This document shows, piece after piece, positions 54,375-64,000 of a stretch of 64,000 nt of DNA. Below the pieces are notes generated by a model, which ran no database searches, had not been told where the DNA came from, and saw only the letters and a program-made list of their open reading frames with translations. The stretch is taken from positions 744,001 through 808,000 of the forward strand of contig JAJFPB010000007.1 of assembly GCA_020881915.1 (NCBI GenBank), given 5' to 3'. The position numbers and the translations under genes were made by a program. Each line of letters starts with the position of its first letter. Within the stretch, counting starts at the first letter, position 1. Origin of the DNA: Paramyrothecium sp. XJ0827. Its lineage: Eukaryota; Ascomycota; Sordariomycetes; Hypocreales; Stachybotryaceae.

Positions 54375-55928
54375 TTACAATTTCGAGCCCATGTTAAGGT
54401 GAATCGACTTTGTCTCGACATAGCCAGCCAACCCAGCCTCCCCCAGCTCCCGCCCAATGCCACTCTGCTTGACACCTCCAAACGGGACTTGCGCGTTGGG
54501 GTCGTTCGACGAATTGACCCAGACCATGCCCGCCTGCAGGGCAACGGGTACCCTGTGAGCTCGCTCAACGTCGCGGGTGAATACAGCCGCGGCCAGGCCG
54601 TATATAGAGTCGTTGGCCAACCTGACGGCCTCGGCTTCCGTCTTGAACGAAGTAATCGTCACAACCGGGCCAAAGACTTCTTCACGGAAGATCTTCATCT
54701 TGGGCGACACTCCGGAGAAGACTGTAGGGGCAACAAAGTACCCTTTTCCTTGTCCTGCGGACTCTCGCTCTGACCTGCCTCCAAGCTCGAGCTTCGCACC
54801 CTCCTTCTCCGCTTCTTGGACGAAGGACAAGATGTTTTCGTACTGTGATCCCGAGACTTGCGGCCCTTGAGTCGTCTCCTCCGAGAAGGGGTTTCCCACC
54901 TTCACTGTGCGCTTGACGACAGCCAAGAGTGCAGCCAAGAACTCTTGCAGAACCGAATCTTGCACGAGCAGGCGCGACGTTGCAGTGCACACCTGACCCT
55001 GGTTGCTCATGATGCCAATGAAAGCCCATTCCGCAGCTTGCTCGATATCGGCATCATCGAAAACGAGCAACGGCGACTTGCCGCCAGTCTCCAGAGTAAT
55101 CTTTTTTAGGTTGCAACTCGCAGATCGCATGATTTCCTTGCCTACAAAAGTAGATCCAGTGAACGCAATCTTATCCACGTCGTTGTGACTAGCCAAGGCG
55201 TGGCCTGCTTCCTTGCCTAGGCCGTTAACGATATTGACAACTCCAGGCGGAAACCCAGCCTCCTTGATCAATTTCGCCAGGTACAATGCCGATAGGGGAG
55301 TTTGCTCTGCCGGTTTCAGGACGATGGTGCAGCCTGCCGCCAGTGCAGGACCCAGCTTCCAGGATGCCATGACCAGTGGATAATTCCAAGGGATGATCTG
55401 GGCACAAACACCGACAGGCTGAGTGATAGTGTATGCAAACTTTTGAGAAGTTGTGGGAATAGTTTGCCCATGAATCTTGTCGGCCCAACCAGCGTAATAC
55501 CTTAAGCATGCCACAACTTCTGGGACATCCTCTTCAAGAGACACCGAGTAGGGCTTTCCGTTATCCCAGGTCTCGATGGTGGCCAAGTTCTCTTTGTGCT
55601 GCTCTACGAGATCAGCCAACTTATACAGCAGCTGACCTCGAGTTGCCGCTGGAAGATCCCGCCAAGACGGATTCTCCAAGGCTGCGCGAGCGCTTTGCAC
55701 TGCACGATCAATATCGTCGGTACTGGCCATCTCAATTGAGCAGATGGTTTTCTCGGTTCTAGTCAAATTAGTATTCATATCAAGTCATCGTCTGCAGACG
55801 TACGCTGGGTCCACCGATGCCATGCGCTTCGCTGAACCAGCCGACCAGGCATTATTGATGAACAGGCCTGTTGAGAGGGTAAAAACCTTCCCATTCGGGG
55901 CTGTTAGCTCAGCTTGAAAATCTGTCAT
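54375..55928 (-). CDS. Aldehyde dehydrogenase with peroxisomal SKL terminus
   Basis: NAD(P)+-dependent aldehyde dehydrogenase that turns aldehydes into acids. Exons (-) are 55804-55928 and 54375-55758, giving 502 residues, the normal family length. The first exon (MTDFQAELTAPNGKVF ... LFINNAWSAGSAKRMASVDPA) is the usual N-terminus. QIIPWNYPLVMASWKLGPAL, the AFTGSTFVG cofactor segment, the catalytic Glu in LETGGKSPL and the catalytic Cys in NQGQVCTATSR are all present; EVFGPVV and PFGGVKQSG complete the fold. The last three residues are SKL, a canonical PTS1, so peroxisomal import is predicted. It is divergent from the amine oxidase across 580 bases, and together they would convert an amine to the acid. 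Confidence 0.93.
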
Positions 55929-56508
55929 CTTGTCGAGGTAGACGCAATATCACCGTTACAGCGCACTTCCAAATGAGATGAGACAAGAATGCTCGACGAT
56001 GTCTTTCTTTCGTCTCGTGCCTGGCTTACACCGACCCTTACGTTACCCTGTAGTGTTTATGACCTTCGGGCAATACGTAAACTCTACTCTGTGTGTAGCC
56101 GGGGGGCTCCGCCGGTGCGGATAGTTTACCTCTTTCGTCTTGGCTCATCCGCCGTGGGTGGGGATACCTTATCTAGTCAATTACCCGTCCGAATGACACG
56201 CTGATTCGCTAGAGAACACCTGACCCATCACCACGGCGTCAGCGACCGGCACCCTTTCGTTTCACCGGCCGGTACCGGGTTCAATGGGCCGGGCGAGATC
56301 GTGTGGATTTACGTAACCTCCGCTCGAAGGTTTCCGCAGCTCACGTGTCTTTGGAGAGGTGTCCCGGGGCCGTGTGCCGGACGGGAGCATGAATAAATCG
56401 TCGTCGCCAAGGTTGAAAACGAGGATCAAGTTCGAACTTTGAGCTGCAAGACAGACAAAGCCAGGGTCAGCCTCTCTAGCAAGGAGCTTCCTCGACATCA
56501 TCGCCAAC
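55929..56508. promoter_or_regulatory. Shared promoter of aldehyde dehydrogenase and amine oxidase
   Basis: This 580-base region separates the two divergent peroxisomal enzyme genes. It is rich in CGG/CCG triplets: CGG-N6-CCG at 56100-56111, and the overlapping palindromes ACCGGCCGGT (56264-56273) and CCGGTACCGG (56269-56278). These are plausible Zn2Cys6 sites, and a Zn2Cys6 gene lies in the cluster. TTATCT at 56169-56174 (AGATAA on the other strand) fits the GATA-factor consensus used in nitrogen regulation. Confidence 0.45.
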
Positions 56509-58804
56509 ATGGTCCAGTATACACCACATCCCCTCGCTTCTCTCAGCGTGGAAGAGACAAACCGTGCCAGAGATATTATCCTCGCCTCGTCGCCCAATGA
56601 GGTCATTCAATTCCGCATGATCTACCGGGAAGAGCCAAGCAAAGCGCAATTGGCCCCCTTCCTAGACCTTGAGCATTCGGGCACCTTGACGCCCAGCTCA
56701 CCGAGGCCGGCCCGTCTCGCTGCGGTTCACTATGTGCGGGCACACCAAGCCCCTGATCGCCGCGCCGATGAGATTGAGGCGACGGTCGACTTGGGACAGT
56801 CACGCGTGGTGAACAAGAAGGTGGTTGGCATGGAGTACTTGGCAGGTCTCAGCACGTAAGTTTCCCGTCACCTAATTGACTTTCCATTCTGACCAGTATG
56901 TCTCAGTTGGGAATTCGACATCTTAGTCGAGAGCTGCAAGGAGTCACAGCTGCTCAAGGACCGTGTAGCACAGTTCAATCTTCCTGATGGCTTCGACATT
57001 GTCATTGAGCCCTGGCCGTACGGAGGCTGGAGCGATAAAAGCAATGTGAAACGGTATTTCCAAGGTCTTGTGTTTGCCATTGACACGCGGACAAACAACC
57101 CCGACTCCAACTTCTACGCCTACCCTCTACCAGTCATCCCAGTCATGGACTTTGAGAAGCGCGAGATTATTCGTCTTGACGAGCTTGCCACAGGTGGTAT
57201 CGGAGATGATCTCATCCCGGCATCACCGCGCACTGGCTCTATCATCGACCACTGTGTTCCTGCCGAGTACGTCCCTGAGCTGCTGCCAGGAGGCACTCGC
57301 AAGGACTTGAAGCCACTGAGCGTAGTCCAGCCTGAAGGCCCCAGCTTCTCAATCAAGGATGAGAGTCTGGTCGAATGGCAAAAGTGGCGTTTCAGGGTGA
57401 GCTTCAACCCTCGCGAAGGTGCGGTGATTCACGACATCTACTATGACAACCGAAGTGTGTTGTATCGTCTGTCAATAAGTGAGATGGTAAGTACACAAAT
57501 CTTCAGGGCAACATGGAAAACAGCTAACCTTGCAGACTGTGCCTTACGCGGACCCCCGGCCACCGTTCCACCGAAAACAGGCTTTCGACTTTGGCGACGG
57601 AGGTATTGGACACGCAGTCAACAATCTGACTTTGGGATGCGACTGTTTAGGAGTTATCAAGGTAAGGCCCAAGCCCATTCCTTTCACTAAAAGAACACTT
57701 CTGACTGAAAGTAGTACTTTGATGGAGTTTTGGTGAACCCAGAGGGCCAGGCAGAGAAGGCATCGCGTGTCATTTGCCTCCACGAGCAAGATAACGGCAT
57801 CGGCTGGAAGCACACGAACTGGCGAACTGGCCGCGCCGTATCGACACGTCGTCGCGAGCTTGTGGTTCAATTCATTATCACTCTTGCCAACTATGAGTAC
57901 ATATTCAACGTAAGCTCTTTGCAGCTGATAGTCGGGTAGACGCTGACCACTTCGCAGTACAAATTCGACCAAGCTGGAGCCATCAATGTCGAGACTCGCG
58001 CAACAGGCATCGTGTCCGTCGTGAACATTGACGCCGGCAAGACTGCCCCGTGGGGCACCGTGGTCAACCCCGGAGCTCTGGCGCAGAACCACCAGCATAT
58101 CTTCTGCGTCCGTATTGACCCTGCCATCGATGGACACAAGAACACCGTCGTTCAAAATGAGTCATTACCAATACAGATGGACGCGCGCACCAACCCGAAT
58201 GGAAACCTGTACGAAGTGAGGGAAACACCTCTTGTCACGTCTGTCGGCGTGGACGCTTGCCCAGAGAACAACCGCATTTTCAAGATACAAAATTGGGACA
58301 AGAAGAACCCCATTTCGGGGAGACCTGTCGGCTACAAGATCAACCCGCCACCCACCCAGAAGGTCCTCGCGGACCCGGGCAGCACTCAGGCGCGTCGATG
58401 CTTGTTCGCCAAGCACCACCTTTGGGTGACAAAGTACCGCGACGGCGAGCTGTACGCCGCAGGAGAATATCCTCTCTCTAGCAAATGCGAAGAAGGCGGT
58501 GTGGCCGACATGGTTGCTCGAAATGATGACCTCCTGCAAGAAGATGTCGTGGTATGGAGTTGCTTTGGTCTCACCCACAACCCTCGTGTGGAAGATTGGC
58601 CCGTCATGCAAGTCATCCCCCTCCAAGAACGAGTTGCCAAGACATCAGCTAACCAAACATAGGCCCGTTGAGATCTTGGAACTGCATATTTCTCCAGTAG
58701 ATTTCTTCACGGCAAATCCAGCTATCGACGTGCCCAGTGGAAAGGACACGACATCAAAGCTAACTAACGGCTCTTGCTGTAAGAAGGAATTGTCTAAATT
58801 GTAA
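56509..58804 (+). CDS. Copper amine oxidase with peroxisomal SKL terminus
   Basis: Copper/topaquinone amine oxidase: primary amine + O2 + H2O to aldehyde, ammonia and H2O2. Exons are 56509-56855, 56907-57486, 57536-57661, 57715-57909, 57958-58611 and 58673-58804, giving 677 residues. The topaquinone tyrosine is in NYEY (Tyr411), the base is expected in YFDG-region sequence, and two copper histidines are in NHQHIF. GYKINPPPTQ and EDWPVM are typical C-terminal segments. The last junction is uncertain: reading through the 5' splice site gives a stop at 58660, whereas joining CAA to ATCTTG gives ILELHISPVDFFTANPAIDV and ends in SKL, a PTS1. The fit to the family and the SKL favour splicing. No signal peptide is present. 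Confidence 0.88.
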
Positions 58805-58972
58805 AATTGGCCGTGGAAGAAGAAACTGAATTGCATTGCGCGCTATCTTGTTGAATATGGATTGGTACATGGCCTGGAGTTGCAGGAAGTCATATAGTCC
58901 AAAGGACTTATTTGGTATCATAAATAGTGGTACAAATTTACATCAAACAGCTGATTCGATATCGTGGTTCAA

Positions 58973-60977
58973 CTAGAGTATGTTAGAAAACGGTTTCCTG
59001 TATACGAAGGTGAAGAACTTACCCTTATTGACCCAGTGAGGCCATGGAAGACCTGGATCAAGGTCCCTAATATCCCAGATGTGACTCAATGCACCGACCA
59101 GATCGCCACGGTCGTAATTGATTCCCTTGGGATCTCGGAGCCGCTCTACGATTGTGTCTCTCATCTGCTGCTCGACGGCTTCACAGCCAGCGATGAACAG
59201 AGGGAACACAATGGCAAACGAGACGCGCGACTCAGCGGGGATCTTCATGATCTCATCCGTCACGATTTTAGTCTGTCGGCGTATGAATGGCGCAGTAGGC
59301 GGGAGGCCGTGGATCCGCGCATAGAGTAGGATCGCTCCAGCAGCATACATGGACTCGTTCAACGCCAGAACGGCGGCCGGGTCTGCACTGCCAAGAGCAG
59401 ACTTGGAAGCATTGATATCGCATTCCCGAGCGTGAAGCAACATCTCTTCCGCTTCAGAGACGCGGGTTGTCCACGATAGGTCGGGCTGCAAATCTGCATC
59501 ATCTAGCTGCAGTAGCTGTCGCTCCAGCAACCGGCCGATTCTTAGCAGCGGATTGACGAGACGAGGGGAAAAGGTGTATATCGGGTGGCTAACCCAGCGT
59601 TGAAAGGCGCGGGAGTACTTTTGTTTGATTTCGTCTTCGCCCATCTCAATCAGACGACAGGTTTGATCTCCAAGTGGAGTACCGGGCTGTTGGAGCGAAC
59701 ATAACGTGGATATGACGCTCCATCGAAACTCGGTCAAGGGAACTTCGGGGAACGACGTCAGCCCGTTCTTCCGAGACTTGCCTCGGGCCAAGAATAGGCC
59801 AACCATCTTAGAGGCAACCCGCAGGTAGTCACGCCGCTCCGTTCCAAAGTAGTGAAGCAGGGTTGCCGCACTAATCATGGATAACAGGCCATTATCATCC
59901 GTCGCTTGCGCCATCTGCCTGCTCAGGGCCACCGCAGCCTCTGAGCCCGTCAAGCTTTTTGTTCTCTGAAAGTCCGGTCGCCCATTCCGGAGCTGGTACT
60001 GCGACGCGGCGAAGCAGAATACCGCTCCTCGAAGGGCATCGTTCGAAAGCGCCATGTGCGGCAACGTTGTGATGTAGGGGTGCTGGAAGCCGTAATAATG
60101 CCCGACATCTTCCCAATCCAAACAGAGAAAGTCAGCTTCGGCAATGGAAAGAAAATACTGCCAGAGAAACCGGCGTTCAGGTGAAGCCAGCATGTCATCC
60201 GGCCAAGGCATCGGGCAGTAGAGGCGATCAAACCCAAAGGGCGGAAAAGACTCGGTGAAAGACATCCCGTTGAAATTGCCCATGACGCTTGACAACTCCA
60301 CCGCATTAGACATGATGTCGCCATTGGTCGCGGCTTCAGATGCAGCGTCGTCATCGTTTTGGGAGAAGATTGGGAAAGGTGTTGCGTCACTGATGACCTG
60401 GTTGGGATCCTGGTCGCCGCCGAGGCCCACGAAGAGGTTCTGGCCCGAGGTCCATGTCGGCTCAGATGTTTCCGGGCTCAAGGAGCTGGTCTTGTCGTTT
60501 GAGGCTTCTGATCTAGCCGCAGCTGTCAAGGTGTCAAATAACCCGGGAACTGCCAGCGACTCAAGAGCCGGTTCATCCGGGAAAAGTTGGAGCAGATCCT
60601 GGGTTGGTTGCACATCTGGCAGAGGCAGTGGCAGTGGCAGTGGCAGTGGCAGCGGCAGCGGCTCTGGAGCTGGCGTAGCTGGTATGCTCTGCGCCTCCGG
60701 GGATTGAAGTACGGGCTGTAGCAGCTGTGTCATGGGTGACGGACAGCTTCCTGACTGCCTCGCGCTTGCATGGAAGAGCAACGGCGTCGACACCTTGAAC
60801 GTCTGGGGCTCGCATATTTGCCCGTGCTTGGCGCATTGCGTGCAGCGCGGATGCTTGTGATCACACTACAGAGGTTAACCTCATGAACGTGCGCAAGGAA
60901 GGAAGGGTGAAGCTTCTTACTTTGCGCTTCCTCCGAGCGCATTGCAAGCATGCGCCTCTCAATCGTCGTTTATGCAT
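58973..60977 (-). CDS. Zn2Cys6 transcription factor
   Basis: Fungal binuclear-cluster regulator. Exons (-) are 60921-60977 and 58973-60865, giving 649 residues. The DNA-binding cluster spans the intron: GACLQCARRKRKCDHKHPRC followed by TQCAKHGQICEP, with all six Cys (residues 10-44). A Pro-Leu run (PLPLPLPL, near 90-105) comes from a GGCAGT-type DNA repeat and precedes an acidic, Ser-rich linker. The C-terminal half is the helical domain of the fungal-specific factor family (ERRFLWQYFLSIAEADFL, WSVISTLCSLQQPGTP, WPHWVNKGKFFTFVYRKPF). It lies 168 bases from the 3' end of the amine oxidase gene, convergent with it, and is the obvious candidate regulator of the amine cluster. The targets are not shown by the sequence. 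Confidence 0.88.
60614..60663 (-). repeat. GGCAGT/GGCAGC microsatellite in the regulator gene
   Basis: About seven tandem six-base units (GGCAGT, GGCAGC) encode the Pro-Leu run of the Zn2Cys6 protein. Unit changes keep the frame, so length variation is possible. Confidence 0.75.
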
Positions 60978-63233
60978 GAGGATCAGACATGCAGGCGATG
61001 AGAGTTGCGGGGATTGTGGGGGGTGACGGTCACAGGCAAAAGAGTTCAGGCACGTGATGCTAGAAGCCGTTGCATTTCAAATCCAGTAGCTTTTACTTTT
61101 ACTGGTTCTAGGCCGCGTTAGTGGCAAGTCGCCAAGTAGGTACAGTAAACAAGACTAAGGTACCTTGTTAATTGGCCATTTCATTCTGATGTTATTGCTA
61201 CAATGTGTGAATTATATCACAATCATTTTCAAATAGCTGTGAAGGTGCATAATGTCTAGATCCTTTATCCATCTTAGTATATGCATTAAAGTTGAAATAT
61301 GTTCAATAACCGTTGTTTTACATGACCATTCTTTGCTGACCTGTGGGCGACGAATCCTTCCCCTTTTCACACGTAAAATGCCATCGACCAAGTCCTGCAG
61401 ACATGTTTCCTTCTCCTTCTCCTTCTCTTCGAAGGTCTCAAGACTTTCGTGACTTCTTATGAATAAATCGTGCCTCGGCGTTCACCACGGTGTAGCATAC
61501 ATTCAAGAAGTATCGTCCCGGGGGGTAATGTCAGGTGGTAGATCTTTCAAACTCCACATGAGCGCGAGTTTGATGGACCTATTGAATATCTGACGGGGTA
61601 GAAATTTACTCTTGATATTCAACCTTGATAACAATCCTGGGGAAAGAAATATGGTGTTAAGCTACGGATGGCGGAGGAAGTGCTTGACTCGGATAACGAA
61701 TGATTGTTCAAATACAAAATGATGTGTAGACGAAGCACTGCCGTCAATCAGCTTAAAGGTGTTCATGTGGTCAAATCGAGATGGAACCTGATAGGTAGAA
61801 ATGTCCTTCAATTGCTTCGTTTAGATTGGGACAAGAAAGTCGTCCATACGATACCAAGCCATTATTTTGGTTGTGTCTGCGAAGAGAAGAAAACCATCGT
61901 AGTAGTTCAGCAAAATCCCGGAACCCATGAGATGTCGTATCTTCCTCCTTAGACAAAGAACAGGTGCCAACTATGCAAACTCTCTGGCATAATCTATGGG
62001 AACGAACTTTGCAACAAATTTTTCTTCCCGTCGCTTATCTCCCACCTGCAGACAAGGGTTGGATGTCGAGCCGGTGTGCCGATGCATCGCAGCTTACCAT
62101 CACCCAAAGCTGGCGGAAAAAGTCGGTCTGCAATCCAATAGTCTCGCGGTAGGATCTAGTGTGCATTGAATCCCTGCGGCACGAACGACGGCTGAGACGC
62201 TCATAATGCCGTGGTTGCCTGCGTCTTACTTGGCTCACGACATGGGTGGTATGCAGCCTCAATCAGAATTTCCCGATCATGCTGAGTCGACGCAGGTACC
62301 TCCCTTGTAAAATCTTGAGATCCGCAGGTGACCCGCTCATTGCGTAAAATAGGGAACAGCTCGAGATTTGTTAAGTTGCATTCCGAATTCCGAGGAACGC
62401 CATACGTCGGCTAGGGTCCCCAGGCGTGTAAGCATACTAGGAAACATTGCCTGATACCGTAGCCTGGAGTCGGTGAAAATAAGCTGGGCACTTCGGACGA
62501 CAGGACCGCAACTCCGCACGTTAGACTCAATTCGAAACAAGCGGCAGGTTCGTATTTGAGCTTGGAGACTATTCTGTCTTGAGGATAAGTGAGATGGATC
62601 CAGAAACCACGTCAAAAACTCTACATGGCTGTGTTAGTTGGAGCTTCTGGATTTGATGTGCATTGTCATTTGGACAACATTCATCACCATAGACACAGCA
62701 ATAGTTAGCATTAAGTAATTAACACATAGGGAATGGAGGTAGAGATATCCTTTTCTATGTTCTTGAAAAATCGCAAACTGGAACTAAACCAGAGGCAACT
62801 TCCTGCAAGTGGGAATTTTATGATTCACTACCAGACCCCTCGCAAACACCCCTGACGAAAGAGCCCTGACGCCGAATGACTGTCAGCATTTTGCCAATTA
62901 CCTGGGCGAATCAATGCTTAGATGCGCCGCGTAACATATCTGCACCAGACCTTGCCCTTGGACGTCGGGACTGCAGGTTGTGTCACACGATGTGTGCGGG
63001 TCCTGAACAGAGCACACAAGATCCGACTGGACAAGAACTTAGATCCAGCTGCCACAGATGCCGGGATTAAGTCGTAGTTATGATAAACCTTGCCCATATC
63101 AATCCGACGGGCTATAAAGATGTGACTCTCTTCCGCCGAGATGAAGCTGGCGTTCCAAGATCAAGCCCTTTCTCACTCCAAGTTAAAGAAACCAGCTTCG
63201 ACCAAGCATTTAGAGCATATCTACAAAGTCACG
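60978..63233. other. Gene-poor stretch before the tyrosinase gene
   Basis: About 2.2 kb. Minus-strand frames at 61771-61956 and 62337-62615 look somewhat protein-like but have stops on both sides and match no family I recognise; they may be decayed coding DNA. The last 120 bases hold the tyrosinase promoter. Confidence 0.4.
63113..63118 (+). promoter_or_regulatory. TATA box of the tyrosinase gene
   Basis: TATAAA lies 121 bases before the preferred ATG at 63234. The in-frame ATG at 63141 is only 28 bases away, too near to be a likely translated start. Confidence 0.45.
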
Positions 63234-63984
63234 ATGAAGTACGCACAAGCTCTTGCCTGCATTGCAGGACTTATCCAGGCTTCCGCAGCTTTGCCGTCCA
63301 CTCCCTCGGCAGAGCGTGGCCAGTCCACCTGCTCCTCGCCCCGCCTCCGCAAGTCCTGGGACAGCGCCACGGCCAGCGAGAAGAAGGCTTACATCGACGC
63401 GGCCGTCTGCCTGACCAAGAAGCCGTCCAAGCTCGGGCTCGCCGACGCGACGATACACGATGACTTTGCGTGGGTGCACAACCAGCTGAGTGCCGAGATC
63501 CACGGCGTGGCGGCCTTCCTGCCGTGGCACCGCTTCTTCATACATGTGTACGAGAACGCGCTCAAGACCGAGTGTGGATACACCGGCACAGCCCTGTACT
63601 GGGACTGGGTGCAGGACTCGGCGGCGCCGGCCTCGGCCTCAGTCTGGGATCCAAACACGGGTTTCGGTGGTGACGGCGTTAGCCCGGATGGCAGCCCATT
63701 CAGCTACTGCGTGGCCGATGGGCCTTTCGTTGACTACCACCCTGCCTTCTGGGGCAACGAGTCGCGGTCACATTGCCTGCAGCGTCAATTCATGCAAGCA
63801 ATTCCTGAGGCAGGGCTGCAGGAGATGTTGGGCTTTGCCTACAATGAGAATGTGATTGCGGGTCTGTTTACACACACGGACTTCGTGAGCTTCAAGAGCC
63901 CTCTTGAAGGAAGCCCTCATGGTGCTGTGCATGCTGGCATTGCTGGCGGCAACGGTGACATGGGTCCGATGACATCTCCCAACG
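63234..63984 (+). CDS. Secreted tyrosinase, 3' part missing
   Basis: Type-3 copper enzyme that oxidises phenols to quinones. The first exon is 63234-63984 and ends at a GGTGAG donor, so the gene continues past the window. The ATG at 63234 starts a signal peptide (MKYAQALACIAGLIQASAALP). Copper A ligands are visible: His in WVHNQLSAEIHG and in PWHRFFIHVYE (about residues 82-105). GSPHGAVHAGI, near the end of the exon, is the start of the copper B site; its last histidine is expected in the next exon. The copper A spacing matches small secreted ascomycete tyrosinases rather than the longer melanin-type enzymes. There is no partner in the window; the upstream 2.2 kb is gene-poor. Confidence 0.85.
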
Positions 63985-64000
63985 GTGAGTGATCTCTTGT

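Noticed and set aside
58660..58662. In-frame stop read as a disrupted amine oxidase
   Set aside because: A GT...AG intron removes it and the downstream exon fits the family and ends in SKL, so a pseudogene call is not needed.
59022..59048. Possible last intron in the Zn2Cys6 gene (GTAAGT...ACAG)
   Set aside because: It would be about 25 bases, shorter than any other intron here, and the unspliced end (WVNKGKFFTFVYRKPF) fits the family.
1..64000. Transposons, CRISPR arrays, rRNA and tRNA genes
   Set aside because: I looked for terminal repeats, transposase motifs, spaced repeats and tRNA T-loops by eye and found none that I could support.

Overview
The window looks like nuclear DNA of a filamentous ascomycete (Pezizomycotina; probably Sordariomycetes, which is an inference from gene content). 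Most genes are split by short introns of about 45-110 bases with GT...AG ends and CTAAC/CTGAC-like branch sites. The gene families are typical of such fungi: a Pth11-like rhodopsin-domain membrane protein, a CBM1-tailed esterase, a Zn2Cys6 regulator, a HET protein, a BYS1-type secreted protein and a DUF1772 protein. I saw no prokaryotic features, CRISPR array, complete transposon, tRNA or rRNA. Exon structures were built by hand from splice signals, frame continuity and known family motifs.

Left part (1-27.5 kb). The window opens inside a short-chain dehydrogenase (-). Then come a rhodopsin-domain membrane protein (+), a CE1 esterase with CBM1 (+), an unidentified 201-residue ORF (-), a secreted PI-PLC-like phosphodiesterase (+), a secreted PEBP protein (-) and an anoctamin/Ist2-like protein (-). 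The stretch 13.2-15.6 kb holds decayed coding sequence, including a broken ankyrin-repeat gene. After it, a 2OG-Fe(II) oxygenase (-) and an anion:cation-type MFS permease (+) are divergent over an 850-base gap. Next are a 773-residue membrane protein (-), an FAD monooxygenase (-) and a motor-only kinesin-like gene (+).

Centre (28-36.3 kb). Three genes resemble a fungal self/non-self recognition neighbourhood: a C2H2 zinc-finger protein carrying a SPOC domain (-), a divergent HeLo-like/DUF7580 protein (+), and a HET protein with a ZZ-like zinc finger (-).

Right part (37.8-64 kb). A BYS1-type secreted protein, a DUF1772 protein, an SDR-like protein, a large FUSC/ArAE-type membrane protein, a QutG-like inositol monophosphatase and a four-helix membrane protein lead into a probable amine-utilisation cluster (49.6-61.0 kb). 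That cluster has an amino-acid/GABA-type permease, a secreted YtcJ-like amidohydrolase, an aldehyde dehydrogenase, a copper amine oxidase and a Zn2Cys6 regulator. The dehydrogenase and the oxidase are divergent over 580 bases, and both end in the peroxisomal signal SKL. This suggests that amines taken up by the permease are oxidised to aldehyde and then to acid inside the peroxisome. A tyrosinase gene (+) runs off the right edge.
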